From Streptomyces minutiscleroticus (GTDB lineage: Bacteria; Actinomycetota; Actinomycetes; Streptomycetales; Streptomycetaceae), in NCBI RefSeq assembly GCF_014650875.1, contig NZ_BMVU01000004.1:124001-188000 (forward strand): a stretch of 64,000 nucleotides of DNA, written 5' to 3'. Under the pieces are notes generated by a model. It was given only the letters and a program-made list of their open reading frames with translations, was not told the origin of the DNA and did no database searches. Of the stretch, positions 1 to 10,213 are shown piece by piece. Position 1 is the first letter of the stretch; every line of letters starts with the position of its first letter. The position numbers and the translations under genes were made by a program.

Positions 1-1091
1 CCGGTGATGAGGCCGTGGGCGATGTTGGCGAACAGCGCGCCGTTCACGCCGGTCGGGCTCATCGTCGCGATGCCGAGGAGCACGAAGCCCATGTGGCCGA
101 CGGACGAGTACGCGATGAGGCGCTTCAGGTCGCCCTTCGCGCCCTGTTTGGCGAGGGACAGGCAGGCAAGGGAGCCGTAGACGATCCCGACGACCGCGAA
201 GGCGGCCAGGTACGGCGCGAAGGTCCGCATCCCCTCGGGCGCGACCGGCAGCAGGATCCGGACGAACCCGTACGTACCCATCTTCAGCAGGACACCGGCC
301 AGCAGGACCGAGCCGACGGTGGGCGCGGCGGTGTGCGCGTCCGGCAGCCAGCTGTGCAGCGGCCACATCGGCGTCTTGACGGCGAGTCCGATCCCGATCG
401 CCAGAACGGCGACGACCTGCACGGACGTGGTCAGCGAGCGGCCGTTGTCAGTGGCGAGTGCCACCATGTCGAACGTGCCGGAGTTCAGGCCGACGAGCAG
501 CAGGCCCAGCAGCATCACGACCGAGCCGAGCAGGGTGTAGAGGATGAACTTCCAGGCGGCCGCCCGGCGTCCGGCGCCGCCCCACCGGGCGATCAGGAAG
601 TACATCGGGACGAGCACCGTCTCGAACGCCAGGAAGAACAGCAGCAGATCGAGGACGGCGAAGGTCGCGAGGGTGCCGGTCTCCAGGACCAGCAGCAGCG
701 CGACGAACGCCTTCGGGCTCGGGCCCGCGGGCGTCTTGAAGTAGGAGTACAGCGCGCACAGGAAGGTCAGCAGCGCGGTCAGGACCAGCAGGGGGAGGGA
801 GATGCCGTCGATGCCGAGGTGGATGCGCACGTCGAGTGCGGGGATCCAGCTGATGTCGGTCGTGGCCTGCATCCTCGACGGCCGGCTGTGGTCGAAGCCG
901 AGCGCGAGGACGATCGCGGCGACGAGGACGGCGCCGGTCACGACCACGCCGTGGCGCAGTACGGCCTGGTCCGGTGACTTCCCCTTCAGCCCGGGCGGGG
1001 CGGGCAGGAGGGCGGCGGCCGCGCCGATGAGCGGGCCGACGACGATCAACGCGAGAAGGAACTGCATCACGGACTCGCTGATATCGATCAT
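1..1091 (-). CDS. nuoM2: NADH dehydrogenase-like subunit M, second locus (3' end outside window)
   Basis: Antiporter-like membrane subunit NuoM of a complex I-type enzyme, expected to form one proton channel of the membrane arm. About 363 N-terminal residues are visible, starting MIDISESVMQFLLALIVVG; the rest lies beyond the left edge. The channel glutamate (LAFETVLVPMYFLI) and lysine (AVKTPMWPLHSWLPDA) helices are both intact, so the channel chemistry looks preserved. The start lies 6 nt after the nuoL2 stop. It is the most downstream gene seen in a minus-strand operon running nuoA2-B2-C2-H2-I2-J2-K2-L2-M2; a nuoN2 probably follows outside. Confidence 0.93.
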   Translation of the reverse strand, partial: MIDISESVMQFLLALIVVGPLIGAAAALLPAPPGLKGKSPDQAVLRHGVVVTGAVLVAAIVLALGFDHSRPSRMQATTDISWIPALDVRIHLGIDGISLPLLVLTALLTFLCALYSYFKTPAGPSPKAFVALLLVLETGTLATFAVLDLLLFFLAFETVLVPMYFLIARWGGAGRRAAAWKFILYTLLGSVVMLLGLLLVGLNSGTFDMVALATDNGRSLTTSVQVVAVLAIGIGLAVKTPMWPLHSWLPDAHTAAPTVGSVLLAGVLLKMGTYGFVRILLPVAPEGMRTFAPYLAAFAVVGIVYGSLACLSLAKQGAKGDLKRLIAYSSVGHMGFVLLGIATMSPTGVNGALFANIAHGLIT

Positions 1092-1097
1092 GCCTGC

Positions 1098-3089
1098 TCA
1101 CGCTCCCGTGGCGGCGAGGAGGGCGGCGACCGCCAGGACGACGGTGCCGGCGAGCAGCACGCTCACATAGGTCTGCACGTTGCCGGTCTGGGCGCGGCGC
1201 ACGGCCGTTCCCAGCAGGCGGGGTACGGCGCCCGCGGCGCGTACGTAGGTGTCGACGACCTCGCGGTCCAGGAAGCGGACCACGTCGGCGGCGGCCAGGA
1301 CCGGGCGGACGAAGAGCACCGCGTAGAGGGCGTCGAGGCGGAAGCCCGCGGCCGCGTGGCGGTGCAGCGGGCCGAGCAGCAGCCGCCCGGGGTCCGCCGG
1401 GTCGTCGGCGGAGGCCACGCCGCCGTACGCGGGCGCGTGACTGGCGATCGCCTCGGCCTCGACCTTCCCGGCGTCGCCCTCGGGATGGGCCGCGACCGCG
1501 CCCAGCGGTACGCGGGCGGCCAGGGCGGTGGTGTGCCGCCAGGCGCCGTAGGTGACGATGCCGCCGACCAGGGCGGCGCCCGTGCCGAGCACGGAGGTGG
1601 CGAAGGTGGGCGTCAGACTGCGGCCGTCGAACCAGCCGGGCAGCAGGCCGTAGCCCAGGCCGAAGACGATCGACGGGACGGTGAGCACCCACAGCACGGC
1701 GTTCATGGCGACGGGCTGCCTCCCGTGGTCGGGGGCGTCGGCGCCGCGGCCGCGGAAGGCGAGCAGCCACAGGCGGGTCGCGTACGCGGCGGTGAGCAGG
1801 GCCGTGACCAGGCCGGCGACGAGCACGATCCAGCCGGCGGCGCCGGGGACGCCCTCGGTGTGCCCGGTGGCGGTGTGCTCGGCGGCGCCGAGGACGGCCT
1901 CCTTGGAGAAGAAGCCGCTGAACGGCGGGATCGCGGCGAGCGCGAGCAGCGCCACGGTCATCGTCCAGTAGGCGTCGGGGACGCGGTCGCGCAGGTTCCG
2001 CATACGGGACATGGCGGCCAGCGAGTTGGTGCCGGCGGCGTGGATGATCACGCCGGCGGCGAGGAACAGCAGCGCCTTGAAGGCGCCGTGCGACAGGAGG
2101 TGGAAGACGGCGGCCCCGCGGTCGCCGACGGCGAGGGCGCCGGTCATGTAGCCGAGCTGGCCGATCGTCGAGTACGCGAGGACGCGTTTGATGTCGTCCT
2201 GGGCGAGCGCGGCGAGGGCGGAGCCGGCCATCGTGACGGCGGCCATGGCGGCGAGGACGACCAGTGCGGCCGCGGAGGCGGCGAAGACCGGGAGGAGCCG
2301 GGCGACGAAGTAGACGCCGGCGGCGACCATCGTCGCGGCGTGGATCAGCGCGGAGACGGGCGTGGGGCCCGCCATCGCGTCGGGGAGCCAGGTGTGCAGC
2401 GGGAACTGCGCCGACTTGCCCGCCACGCCTGCGAGGAGCAGCAGGGCGATCAGGGTCGGGTGGTCCAGCCCGCCGTTCGCGGCGCCGGCGACGACGGTCG
2501 TGATGCGGAAGGACCCGGCGTCCGCGGCCAGCGCGAGCAGGCCGATGAGGAAGGGGACGTCGCCGAGCTTGGTGACGAGGAATGCCTTCAGGGAGGCGGC
2601 GCGCGCCTCGGGGGTCTCCCAGTAGTGGCCGACGAGGAAGTACGAGCAGATGCCCATGGCCTCCCAGCCGACCAGCAGCACCATCAGGTCGCCGGTGTAG
2701 ACGACGAGCAGCATCGCGGAGGTGAACAGCGAGACGAGCGCGGCGTACGAGGGGTAGCGCGGGTCCTCGCGCAGATAGCCGGTCGAGTAGATCTGCACGC
2801 AGGACGCGACCAGGGCGACCAGGACGGCGACGAGGGCGGCGAAGCCGTCGATGTGCAGGGCCAGCTCGATCGGGACCGAGCCCGTCGGGGTGAGCTCGGT
2901 GGCGGCGTCGACGGCCCGGCCGCCGCCCTGGCGCACGGCCACCAGCACGGCGAGCACGAGCGACGCGAGAGGGGGCAGGACGGCGAGGGGACGGACGAAG
3001 CCGGGGGCGGCGCGGCCCAGCAGGAGGCCGGCCAGGGCTCCCAGGAACGGGAGGAGGGGGACGAGGACGGCGAGGGTCGTGGTGGTCAC
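1098..3089 (-). CDS. nuoL2: NADH dehydrogenase-like subunit L, second locus
   Basis: 663-residue NuoL-type antiporter-like subunit, the distal proton channel with a long C-terminal lateral helix in the family. Visible hallmarks are [14 protein letters not shown] (channel glutamate) and [17 protein letters not shown] (channel lysine), followed by [17 protein letters not shown]. The length is normal for NuoL. Its ATG overlaps the nuoK2 stop by 4 nt (ATGA), indicating translational coupling. It is clearly a paralogue of the NuoL at 39855-41801 rather than a copy, with different wording in every motif. Confidence 0.95.
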   Translation of the reverse strand: MTTTTLAVLVPLLPFLGALAGLLLGRAAPGFVRPLAVLPPLASLVLAVLVAVRQGGGRAVDAATELTPTGSVPIELALHIDGFAALVAVLVALVASCVQIYSTGYLREDPRYPSYAALVSLFTSAMLLVVYTGDLMVLLVGWEAMGICSYFLVGHYWETPEARAASLKAFLVTKLGDVPFLIGLLALAADAGSFRITTVVAGAANGGLDHPTLIALLLLAGVAGKSAQFPLHTWLPDAMAGPTPVSALIHAATMVAAGVYFVARLLPVFAASAAALVVLAAMAAVTMAGSALAALAQDDIKRVLAYSTIGQLGYMTGALAVGDRGAAVFHLLSHGAFKALLFLAAGVIIHAAGTNSLAAMSRMRNLRDRVPDAYWTMTVALLALAAIPPFSGFFSKEAVLGAAEHTATGHTEGVPGAAGWIVLVAGLVTALLTAAYATRLWLLAFRGRGADAPDHGRQPVAMNAVLWVLTVPSIVFGLGYGLLPGWFDGRSLTPTFATSVLGTGAALVGGIVTYGAWRHTTALAARVPLGAVAAHPEGDAGKVEAEAIASHAPAYGGVASADDPADPGRLLLGPLHRHAAAGFRLDALYAVLFVRPVLAAADVVRFLDREVVDTYVRAAGAVPRLLGTAVRRAQTGNVQTYVSVLLAGTVVLAVAALLAATGA

Positions 3090-3475
3090 GCGGTGGCCTC
3101 GGCCTTCTCGGCCGCGGCGGCGGCGGTGCCCGGGCCTGCGTCGTCGGGGTCGTCGCCGCTCTCGGCGGTGTCGCGGAGCCTGTCGATGTCCGAGGTGCCG
3201 CGGTTGCGGTACACGGCGAGGACGATCGCCAGGCCGATGCCGATCTCGGCGGCGGCGACGGCGATGGTGAACAGGGTCAGGGCCTGGCCGGAGTGCAGGG
3301 TGTCCCGGGCGATGCCGTCGAGCCAGACGTCGAAGGCGACGAGGTTGAGGTTGACGGCGTTGAGCATCAGCTCGACGGACATCAGGACCAGGATCGCGTT
3401 GCGACGGGCCAGGACTCCGTACAGCCCCGTGGCGAAGAGGAGGGCGGAGAGTACGGCGGGGTAGGCGAGGTGCAT
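3086..3475 (-). CDS. nuoK2: NADH dehydrogenase-like subunit K, second locus
   Basis: 129-residue NuoK homologue with three membrane helices; the signature [21 protein letters not shown] carries the conserved membrane glutamate, and a second appears in [21 protein letters not shown]. The core matches the usual ~99 residues, and about 30 extra acidic/alanine-rich residues form a C-terminal tail ending AEKAEATA. The start was placed at the ATG that gives a one-base TGATG junction with nuoJ2; longer in-frame starts upstream would run into nuoJ2. Confidence 0.92.
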   Translation of the reverse strand: MHLAYPAVLSALLFATGLYGVLARRNAILVLMSVELMLNAVNLNLVAFDVWLDGIARDTLHSGQALTLFTIAVAAAEIGIGLAIVLAVYRNRGTSDIDRLRDTAESGDDPDDAGPGTAAAAAEKAEATA

Positions 3476-4137
3476 CAGCGGGCGCCTTCCTTGTCCGGCG
3501 CGGCGGGGTCCGGGCCGGACCCGGTCCGGGCGGCGGGAGCGGTGGACCTGCGGTCCCCGTCCGACCCGTCCGTCCCGCCCGTCCTGCGGGACAGGACGAT
3601 CGCGCCGACGAGGGCGGCGAGGAGCAGGACCGACAGGGCCTCGAAGGGGAGCACCCAGCTCTGGAAGAGGCTCGCGCCGGTCACCGCGGTGGTGCCGGCG
3701 GCCGGGCCGCTCAGGTCGATCCACGTCGTGCGGAAGGCGTCGACGACCACCCAGACCAGGGCGGCGGCCGCGGCGACGGCCACGGCGAGGGCGACCGGGC
3801 GGTTGCCGGAGTCGGCGTCCGGCGACCGGCCGATGGGCGCCTTGGTCAGCATCAGCCCGAAGAGGAGGAGGACGACGACGGAACCGACGTAGATCAGCAC
3901 CTGGACCCAGGCGATGAACTCGGCCGTGAGCAGCAGGTACTCGACGGCGAGCCCGCCGAGCGCCACCACCAGCCACAGGGCGGCGTGCACCAGCTGCCGG
4001 GTGGTGACGGTGACGACCGCGGCGCCGAAGGTCACGACGCCGACGAGCAGGAAGGCGATCTCGACGCCGGTCGGCGAGAGGAAGCCGCGCGTCTCGGCGG
4101 CGGCCGCCGCCGTCGTCACGGCGAGGGCCGTACTCAC
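3475..4137 (-). CDS. nuoJ2: NADH dehydrogenase-like subunit J, second locus
   Basis: 220-residue NuoJ homologue, a five-helix membrane subunit next to the quinone-site module. Recognisable parts are [25 protein letters not shown] and the [16 protein letters not shown] helix. The GTG start ([10 protein letters not shown]) overlaps the nuoI2 stop as GTGA, the same coupling seen across the operon. A ~45-residue Ser/Gly/Pro-rich tail follows the last helix. The organisation supports co-translation with nuoI2 and nuoK2. Confidence 0.9.
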   Translation of the reverse strand: MSTALAVTTAAAAAETRGFLSPTGVEIAFLLVGVVTFGAAVVTVTTRQLVHAALWLVVALGGLAVEYLLLTAEFIAWVQVLIYVGSVVVLLLFGLMLTKAPIGRSPDADSGNRPVALAVAVAAAAALVWVVVDAFRTTWIDLSGPAAGTTAVTGASLFQSWVLPFEALSVLLLAALVGAIVLSRRTGGTDGSDGDRRSTAPAARTGSGPDPAAPDKEGAR

Positions 4138-4763
4138 GAGGCGCCCCCCTCGGTGCCGGGGGTGCCGGAGTCCTCGGGCTGCCCGGCGGCCGCGGCGAGC
4201 TTCTCGGCGCTCTTGCGGGCGGCTGCGAGCTCCTTCGGCTCCTCGGCGCCCGGGTCGAGGGCGGGCGGGGCCGGGACCGTCCACATCCACTCGCGCAGCT
4301 TGTCGCGCTCGTGGGTGAGGTCGTGGATGTCGGTCTCCGCGTACTCGAACTCGGGCGACCAGAACAGCGCGTCGAAAGGACAGACCTCGATGCAGATACC
4401 GCAGTACATGCACAGGGAGAAGTCGATGGCGAAGCGGTCCAGGACGTTGCGGCTGCGCTCGCGGCCGCCGGGGGCCGCGGGCGGCACCGTCTCCTTGTGG
4501 GAGTCGATGTAGATGCACCAGTCCGGGCACTCCCGGGCGCAGAGCATGCAGACCGTGCAGTTCTCCTCGAAGAGGCCGATGACGCCGCGGCTGCGGGGCG
4601 GCAGCTCGGGCTGGACCTCCGGGTACTGCGCGGTGACGGTCCTCTTCGTCATCGTGCGCAGCGTGACGGCCAGGCCCTTGGCGAGGCCGGAGCCGGGGAA
4701 CGACGGCCGGGACCGTCCGGCGGGCGTCGTCGGGGAGTGGTGGTCGTGCGGGGGGCGGGACAT
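4134..4763 (-). CDS. nuoI2: NADH dehydrogenase-like subunit I (2x 4Fe-4S), second locus
   Basis: 209-residue NuoI/TYKY-type ferredoxin-like subunit. Two complete 4Fe-4S motifs are present: [12 protein letters not shown] and [12 protein letters not shown], so the electron wire through this subunit should be intact. It differs strongly from the NuoI of the full operon around the clusters. The C-terminal ~55 residues are Ala/Glu-rich. It ends in a GTGA overlap with nuoJ2 and starts 1 nt after the nuoH2 stop. In a locus lacking NuoE/F/G it would pass electrons from an unknown donor towards NuoB2. Confidence 0.94.
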   Translation of the reverse strand: MSRPPHDHHSPTTPAGRSRPSFPGSGLAKGLAVTLRTMTKRTVTAQYPEVQPELPPRSRGVIGLFEENCTVCMLCARECPDWCIYIDSHKETVPPAAPGGRERSRNVLDRFAIDFSLCMYCGICIEVCPFDALFWSPEFEYAETDIHDLTHERDKLREWMWTVPAPPALDPGAEEPKELAAARKSAEKLAAAAGQPEDSGTPGTEGGAS

Positions 4764-4764
4764 G

Positions 4765-5733
4765 TCAGGAGATCACCACCTTGACGATGCCGGTGAGGGC
4801 GATCTGGGCGAGGGCGAGCGGGACGAGGAGCGTCCAGGAGAGCTTCTGGAGCTGGTCCTCGCGGAGACGGGGATAGGTGACGCGCAGCCAGATCACGACG
4901 AAGGCGAGGACCGCGGTCTTCAGCAGGGTCCAGACCCAGCCGAGGCCGTCGGCGCCCCACGGGCCGTGCCAGCCGCCCAGGAAGAGGACGGTGGTGAGGC
5001 CGCACAGGACGACGATCCCGGCGTACTCGGCGAGCAGGAAGAGCGCGAAGCGCAGACCGGTGTACTCGGTGTACGCGCCGAAGATGATCTCCGAGTCGGC
5101 GACGGGCATGTCGAACGGCGGGCGCTGCAGCTCGGCGAGGCCCGCGACGAAGAAGACGAGCGCGCCGACGATCTGCCAGGGCAGCCACCACCACTCGAAG
5201 GCGTCCGCGATGCCCGTCAGGGAGACGGTGCCCGCCGCCATCGCGACCGAGGCGGCGGCCAGCAGCATCGGGAGCTCGTAGGCGAGCAGCTGGGCGGCGG
5301 TGCGCAAGCCGCCGAGCAGGGAGAACTTGTTCGCGGAGGCCCAGCCGGCCATCAGCGAGCCGAGCACACCGACGCCCATCACCGCCAGCGCGAAGAAGAT
5401 GCCCGCGTCGACGGCCTGTCCGACGGCGCCCTCGCCGGGGCCGACGGGGATGGCCAGGACGACCAGGAGGTACGGCAGCAGGGCGACGGCGGGGGCGAGC
5501 TGGAAGATCCGGCGGTCCGCGCCCTCGGGGACGACGTCCTCCTTCTGCGCGAACTTCACGCCGTCCGCGACGAGCTGGGCCCAGCCGTGGAAGCCGCCCG
5601 CGTACATGGGGCCGAGGCGGCCCTGCATGTGCGCCATCACCTTGTGCTCCGTCTGGCCGACGACCAGCGGGAGGACGAGGAACACGACGAAGACGACCAG
5701 GAGTCGCAGGGCGACGTCGAGCACGTCGTTCAC
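4765..5733 (-). CDS. nuoH2: NADH dehydrogenase-like subunit H, second locus (divergent quinone-site subunit)
   Basis: 322-residue NuoH homologue with about eight membrane helices; in complex I this subunit lines the quinone tunnel with NuoB and NuoD. The family pattern ERK...GPNR is replaced here by [21 protein letters not shown], and the usual ETNR.PFD motif reads [31 protein letters not shown] is conserved. It is much shorter than the other NuoH here (465 aa) and lacks that protein's C-terminal tail. The start overlaps the nuoC2 stop as ATGA. Confidence 0.94.
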   Translation of the reverse strand: MNDVLDVALRLLVVFVVFLVLPLVVGQTEHKVMAHMQGRLGPMYAGGFHGWAQLVADGVKFAQKEDVVPEGADRRIFQLAPAVALLPYLLVVLAIPVGPGEGAVGQAVDAGIFFALAVMGVGVLGSLMAGWASANKFSLLGGLRTAAQLLAYELPMLLAAASVAMAAGTVSLTGIADAFEWWWLPWQIVGALVFFVAGLAELQRPPFDMPVADSEIIFGAYTEYTGLRFALFLLAEYAGIVVLCGLTTVLFLGGWHGPWGADGLGWVWTLLKTAVLAFVVIWLRVTYPRLREDQLQKLSWTLLVPLALAQIALTGIVKVVIS

Positions 5734-7151
5734 TGCGGGCCTCCTGCCGGGTCGTCGGGTGCTCGGTCGGTGTCGCCGCCGGGCCGGTTCTCGGAACCAC
5801 CGGTTTCGGGCTCCGGCTCCGGCTGTGCCGCCGGGTCGGGCTCCGGCTCCGGTGTCGCTTCGGGCTCCGGTTCCTTCGCCGCTGCGGACTCCGGCTCCGG
5901 AGTCCGGACCGGCTTCGCCGCCGCTTCGGGCTCCGGCTTCCGCTGCGCCGACGGCTCAGGCCCCGGCTCCGGATCCGTCGTCGCTTCCGGCTTCGTCGCC
6001 GGTCCAGTACTCGGCTCCGGCTCAGGCTCAGGCGCCGGTTCCGGCTTCGCCGTCGGGGCCGGGTCGTCGAAGGCCGGGCGGGCGTGGTGCCAGGGGGCGT
6101 CCGAGCTGCGGGCGGGCGTCGAGGGGCCGGACGCGGCTCCCGGCTCGGGCCCGGTTGCGGGCTCGGACCCGGCTCCCGGCTCGGACCCGGCTCCCGGCTC
6201 GGAGCCGGCTGCGGGCCCCGCCCCGGACGCGGCCCGCTGGCTGGCCGAACCCTGCGACGCGCTGCGCGAGCGGCGCGGACCGGCGGGCGCGGCCGCACCC
6301 GCGGCCGGTTCCGCGGCGGCCGGCCCCGTGGCCGGCTCCGCGCCCGCGCCCGTCGCCCGCTGCGTGGCGGACCCCTCACTCGCGCTGCGCGCCCGGCGGG
6401 GACCGCCGGCGCGGGCGGGGCGTTCGGAGCGGTCCGGACGCTCGGCACCGGCGGCACCGGCCTCCGCACCCGCGGCTCCGGCCGCCGCGGCGGCCGCGGG
6501 CGTCGCCTCCCCCGCCGTACGGGTGCGCCGTACGGGCCGGTCGCCCGCGGCGCGGGCGCCGCGGGCCGGACGGGCGGGGGCGGGCGGGAGCTGGCCCTTG
6601 AGCGGGCCCCACTCGTTCGGGTCGGGGACGCCGGGCGGCAGCATCTGGCGGCGCTTCGGGCCGCCGTGCTCGGACTCGCCCGGCTCCTTGGCTCCCGGCC
6701 ATGCCTTGGCGACCCGCGCGGCCAGGACGAAGTCCTTGCGCAGCGGGTGTCCCTCGAAGTTCTCGGGCAGCAGCAGCGGGGCGAGGTCCGGGTGGTCCTC
6801 GAAGACCACGCCGAACATTTCGTGGGTCTCGCGCTCGTGCCACGCGGCCCCCGCGTAGACGCCGACGGCGGACGGCAGGGCGGGCGCGTCGTGCGGGACC
6901 GTCGTGCGGACGAGCAGCCGCCGCACCGGCCCCAGGGCCGCCACGTGGGCCGAGACGAGGAAGCCCGTGCCGGGCTCGTCGACCGCGCTCAGCCAGTCGA
7001 AGTAGGTGCAGCCGAGGGTGTCACGGGCGGCCGTGAGGGCGGAGATCCAGGCCGTCGGCGGCACGTCGACGGTCAGGACCTCGTACGACTCCTCGGCGGT
7101 GGCGTCCGGGCCGAACAGTTCCTCGGCGGGGGCGGGCAGCCAGCCGGTCAC
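5730..7151 (-). CDS. nuoC2: NuoC-like subunit with a very long low-complexity C-terminal tail
   Basis: 473 residues. Residues ~1-165 are a NuoC (30 kDa) domain: [32 protein letters not shown] and the C-terminal [15 protein letters not shown] motif. From ~190 to the end the chain is Ala/Pro/Glu/Ser/Gly-rich and almost certainly disordered. It contains near-duplicate blocks ([17 protein letters not shown] and [17 protein letters not shown]), repeats of GSEPGA, and a PEPEP-type run. Known NuoC proteins are usually 150-250 aa. The GTG start overlaps nuoB2 by 4 nt. No NuoD domain is fused or adjacent. Confidence 0.9.
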   Translation of the reverse strand: MTGWLPAPAEELFGPDATAEESYEVLTVDVPPTAWISALTAARDTLGCTYFDWLSAVDEPGTGFLVSAHVAALGPVRRLLVRTTVPHDAPALPSAVGVYAGAAWHERETHEMFGVVFEDHPDLAPLLLPENFEGHPLRKDFVLAARVAKAWPGAKEPGESEHGGPKRRQMLPPGVPDPNEWGPLKGQLPPAPARPARGARAAGDRPVRRTRTAGEATPAAAAAAGAAGAEAGAAGAERPDRSERPARAGGPRRARSASEGSATQRATGAGAEPATGPAAAEPAAGAAAPAGPRRSRSASQGSASQRAASGAGPAAGSEPGAGSEPGAGSEPATGPEPGAASGPSTPARSSDAPWHHARPAFDDPAPTAKPEPAPEPEPEPSTGPATKPEATTDPEPGPEPSAQRKPEPEAAAKPVRTPEPESAAAKEPEPEATPEPEPDPAAQPEPEPETGGSENRPGGDTDRAPDDPAGGPQ

Positions 7152-7855
7152 CGCTCCCCCTCCCCGGCGCCCGAGGCGTTCCCGCCGGTGCCCGAGGCGT
7201 CCTTGCCGGCGTCCGGGCCGGTCCCGCCGGCCGCGGTGGCGCCGTCCGCCCCCGGCACGGCCGGCGACCGGACCAATCCGCTCTGCAGGGCGGCAGCCGA
7301 CGGCCGCGGCCTCCCGTTCCCGTACCGCTCGCCCAGCGACTCGCGGGCGATCTTCTCCTGGAGCTTCAGGATGCCCTGGAGCAGGGCCTCGGGCCGCGGC
7401 GGGCAGCCGGGCACGTACACGTCGACGGGGATGATCTGGTCGACGCCCTTGGTGACGGCGTACGAGTCCCAGTAGGGGCCGCCGCAGTTGGCGCAGGCGC
7501 CGAAGGAGATGACGTACTTCGGCTCGGGCATCTGCTCGTACAGGCGCTTGACGGCCGGGGCCATCTTGTCCGTCACCGTGCCGGACACCACCATCAGGTC
7601 GGCCTGGCGCGGACCGGGCGCGAACGGGATCACGCCGAGCCGCATGAAGTCGTGGCGGGACATCGACGCGGCGATGAACTCGATGGCGCAGCAGGCGAGC
7701 CCGAAGTTGAAGACCCACAGCGAGTAGCGGCGGCCCCAGTTCAGGACCACCTTCATCGGTTCCGGGGCGAGGCGGGAGAGCACGCCCAGGCGTTTCGGCT
7801 CCGGCAGCAGGACGGGCTCGGCCGGTGCGGAGGAGGTGTCGGGGGTCACGTCCAC
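7148..7855 (-). CDS. nuoB2: NADH dehydrogenase-like subunit B, second locus
   Basis: 235-residue NuoB homologue that should bind the N2 4Fe-4S cluster. All ligand motifs are visible: [15 protein letters not shown] (two adjacent Cys), [12 protein letters not shown] and [13 protein letters not shown] ~55-residue Gly/Ala-rich tail follows. I chose the GTG giving VDVTPDTS because AAGAAGGG lies about 9 nt upstream; the GTG 6 nt later would give a GTGA overlap with the nuoA2 stop and is the alternative. Confidence 0.92.
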   Translation of the reverse strand: MDVTPDTSSAPAEPVLLPEPKRLGVLSRLAPEPMKVVLNWGRRYSLWVFNFGLACCAIEFIAASMSRHDFMRLGVIPFAPGPRQADLMVVSGTVTDKMAPAVKRLYEQMPEPKYVISFGACANCGGPYWDSYAVTKGVDQIIPVDVYVPGCPPRPEALLQGILKLQEKIARESLGERYGNGRPRPSAAALQSGLVRSPAVPGADGATAAGGTGPDAGKDASGTGGNASGAGEGER

Positions 7856-8259
7856 GTCAGGACGCCCTTCTTGTATGCGTAGAGCAGGCCCACGGCCAGG
7901 AAGCCGAGGAAGACGAACATCTCCACCAGCGTCGCCGCGCCGTAGCGGGGATCGGCGAAGACCGTCGCCCAGGGGAAGAGGAAGATCGAGTCGACGGCGA
8001 AGATCACGTAGAGGAAGGCGTAGACGTAGTAGCGGACCTGGGTGTGGGCCCAGCCGTCGCCGACGGGGTCGACGCCGCACTCGTACGTCATGAGTTTCTC
8101 GGGGGTGGGGACCACCGGCCGCAGCAGGCGTCCCGCGCCGAAGGCGAAGGCGACGAACAGCACGCCGACGGCGGCGAGCAGTCCGACGACCGAGTAGGAC
8201 TGGAAGTGGTCCGCCGCGACGACGGTCCCGGTCCCCGTGACCACGGTCGGTTCCGGCAC
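7846..8259 (-). CDS. nuoA2: NADH dehydrogenase-like subunit A, second locus (first gene of operon)
   Basis: 137-residue NuoA homologue, a three-helix membrane subunit. The loop motif [20 protein letters not shown] and the helix [19 protein letters not shown] are typical. The GTG start (VPEPTVVTG) was chosen because GAGGGG sits 5 nt upstream. It opens the nuo2 operon, with ~550 nt separating it from the divergent sensor kinase gene. Confidence 0.9.
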   Translation of the reverse strand: MPEPTVVTGTGTVVAADHFQSYSVVGLLAAVGVLFVAFAFGAGRLLRPVVPTPEKLMTYECGVDPVGDGWAHTQVRYYVYAFLYVIFAVDSIFLFPWATVFADPRYGAATLVEMFVFLGFLAVGLLYAYKKGVLTWT

Positions 8260-8811
8260 GTCCGCCCCTCGCTCCCTGACCTCGTGTGATCGCGTGCGCT
8301 CGGTGCGTGCCGCGGCCCGGCGCGAGCGCACGGCGGGTGGGGCCGTGCGACGCGCCGTGCGGTGCGCCCGTGGTGCGCCGCGTTCGACGATCTGTACGGA
8401 CGGGAGTCTAGGGCCTGCTAAAGGGAGGGTAAGCAGCCCGTCACGCGTAGGCACCCGCACGGGCACGCACATGGGCGTCCGGCGGGCGGCCGCCGGACGG
8501 CCGCGCGACAGGCGGCCGACGTGCCCATGCCACCCCTTTGTCACCGCTCCCGCCACCCCGTTGTCACCGCCCCCGCCACTCCTCCGCCGCTGCCCCCGCC
8601 ATCCGCTTCGCCCTACCCCTTACCTGCCTTTTCGCCCCTTCTACGCCTTTCTGTGGCGTGCGCACGGCGGAACGCGAGCGTCCGCCGGGCGGGCGCGCGC
8701 AGCCGCCCGGGGCGCGTTCCGCCCGGTCCGCCCGGAGGTGGGGTTTTCCCCCGTGTCCCGGGGCGGTCCGCCTCATGGCGCTCCGGCCGCGCGCCCGGCA
8801 CGCTGACCCGT
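8260..8811. other. Divergent intergenic region nuoA2 / sensor kinase
   Basis: 552 nt with no convincing gene. It contains an imperfect inverted repeat (8411-8419 with 8432-8439, GGGCCTGCT/AGCAGCCC) and, on the minus strand, a possible -10 hexamer TAGACT at 8405-8410. A ~27-bp direct repeat around TTGTCACCGC lies at about 8528-8580, and a G/C palindrome at 8734-8755 is shared with the next kinase gene. Promoters for both directions must lie here, but none has a good -35. Confidence 0.5.
8734..8755 (+). promoter_or_regulatory. Palindromic motif upstream of first sensor kinase (copy 1)
   Basis: GAGGTGGGGTTTTCCCCCGT centred ~67 nt before the kinase start. It is a TGGGG-4 nt-CCCC palindrome with conserved flanks, and almost the same sequence occurs before the second kinase. 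Probably an operator or promoter element for the paired kinases; the binding protein is unknown. Confidence 0.5.
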
Positions 8812-10065
8812 ATGACCGAACGCATCGCCGTCCCCCGCACCCCGGACGCCACGAACGCCACGGACACCTCGGACACCTCGGACGACGACGGCCGGCTGCC
8901 GCCGCCGCGCCTGGCCCTCGACGGCCGCACCTGGAAGGAGATCGCGCATCTCCTGACCAATCTGCCGATGGCGACGTTCGGGTTCATGTACGTGGTGACG
9001 GTGCTCGCGGTGGGCGCGGGGCTCGCGGTGACGGTGGTCGGGCTGCCGGTGCTGGCGTTCGGACTGCTGGGCGCGCGCCAGCTGGGCAAGTTCGAACGGG
9101 GCCGGGCGCGGATGCTGCTCGGGGTACGGATCGACGAGCCGAGTCCGCTGCCGCTGCGCCGCGGCGGCCTGCTGAGCTGGCTGTGGTCGAGCCTGAAGGA
9201 CCCGGTCGGCTGGCGGACGGTGCTGTACGACCTGATCCGGCTGCCGTGGGGCATCGCCACCTTCACGATCACGTTCATCTCGCTGTTCCTGCTGTGGCCG
9301 GTCCTGCCGTTCCTCGCGCGCGGGCTGACCACCGTGGACCGCGTGCTGGTGCGCGGGCTGCTGTCGCCCTCCGACGAACTGGAGCGGCGGATCGCGGAGC
9401 TGGAGTCCGACCGGGGCGTCGTCGTCGACACGGCGGCGGCCGACCTGCGGCGCATCGAGCGGGACCTGCACGACGGGGCGCAGGCCCGGCTGGTGAACCT
9501 CGCGATGGGGCTCGGTCTCGCCAAGGAGAAGCTGCTGGAGAACCCGGACGCGGCCGCGGCGATGGTCGAGGAGGCGCACGGCGAGGTGAAGCTCGCCCTC
9601 CAGGAGCTGCGGGACCTGGCCCGGGGCATCCATCCCGCCGTGCTCACCGACCGGGGCCTGGACGCGGCGCTGTCGGCGGTGGCCTCGCGGTGCACCGTGC
9701 CGGTGAAGGTGACGGCCGACCTGGCGACGCGCCCGGCCGCGGCGATCGAGGGCATCGCGTACTTCACGGTCTCCGAGCTGCTGCAGAACGTCAGCAAGCA
9801 CAGCGGGGCCGGGTCGGCCTCCGTCGACGTGTGGCGCTCGGGCGACCGGCTGCTCATCCAGGTGCGGGACGACGGGCGCGGCGGCGCGCGCCTCGACGGC
9901 GGCACCGGCATGGCGGGGCTCGCCGACCGGCTCGGCGCGGTCGACGGCCTGTTCGTCGTCGACTCCCCGGAGGGCGGTCCGACGACCGTCACGGCGGAGC
10001 TGCCGTGGCGCGACCGCGGCAGCGAGGCGTCCTCCCCGGCAGGGCGCACACGGTCCCGCGCGTAG
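8812..10065 (+). CDS. Sensor histidine kinase (PF13796-type sensor, HisKA_3 family) 1
   Basis: 417 residues. After an acidic Thr/Asp-rich leader (TDTSDTSDDD) come paired membrane helices (~55-90 and ~145-170) typical of the actinobacterial Sensor domain. The dimerisation/phospho-acceptor box is IERDLHDGAQARLV (H220), followed by an HATPase domain with FTVSELLQNVSKHS, DDGRGG and GTGMAGLADRLGAV. It belongs to the NarX/DesK-like kinases that pair with LuxR-type regulators. The start ATG (MTERIAVPRTP) was chosen over longer frames because upstream codons are compositionally unlike protein. It is followed by a strong hairpin at 10181-10213. A cognate regulator is probably the one at 12090. Confidence 0.9.
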   Translation: MTERIAVPRTPDATNATDTSDTSDDDGRLPPPRLALDGRTWKEIAHLLTNLPMATFGFMYVVTVLAVGAGLAVTVVGLPVLAFGLLGARQLGKFERGRARMLLGVRIDEPSPLPLRRGGLLSWLWSSLKDPVGWRTVLYDLIRLPWGIATFTITFISLFLLWPVLPFLARGLTTVDRVLVRGLLSPSDELERRIAELESDRGVVVDTAAADLRRIERDLHDGAQARLVNLAMGLGLAKEKLLENPDAAAAMVEEAHGEVKLALQELRDLARGIHPAVLTDRGLDAALSAVASRCTVPVKVTADLATRPAAAIEGIAYFTVSELLQNVSKHSGAGSASVDVWRSGDRLLIQVRDDGRGGARLDGGTGMAGLADRLGAVDGLFVVDSPEGGPTTVTAELPWRDRGSEASSPAGRTRSRA

Positions 10066-10180
10066 ACCGGCGCCGGCCCGTCCTCCGCTTCCGGTGGCCG
10101 TCCCCGACCCGGCGGCGCTCACCAGCCCCCTCCCCCTTCGCCTCCGTCCCCCGCTCCCTTCTGCTGCCTCCTTCCTCCCT

Positions 10181-10213
10181 CGTCCCCGTCCCGCACCCCG
10201 CGGGACGGGGACG
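10181..10213 (+). terminator. Hairpin after first sensor kinase
   Basis: Perfect 14-bp stem CGTCCCCGTCCCGC with a 5-nt loop, 115 nt after the kinase stop. No U-run, as usual in Streptomyces. Confidence 0.6.

Noticed and set aside
5300..6600. Long plus-strand frames rich in Ser/Gly/Arg opposite nuoC2 and nuoH2
   Set aside because: They are reverse-strand shadows of low-complexity coding DNA; they have no domains, and high-GC codon bias opens all frames.
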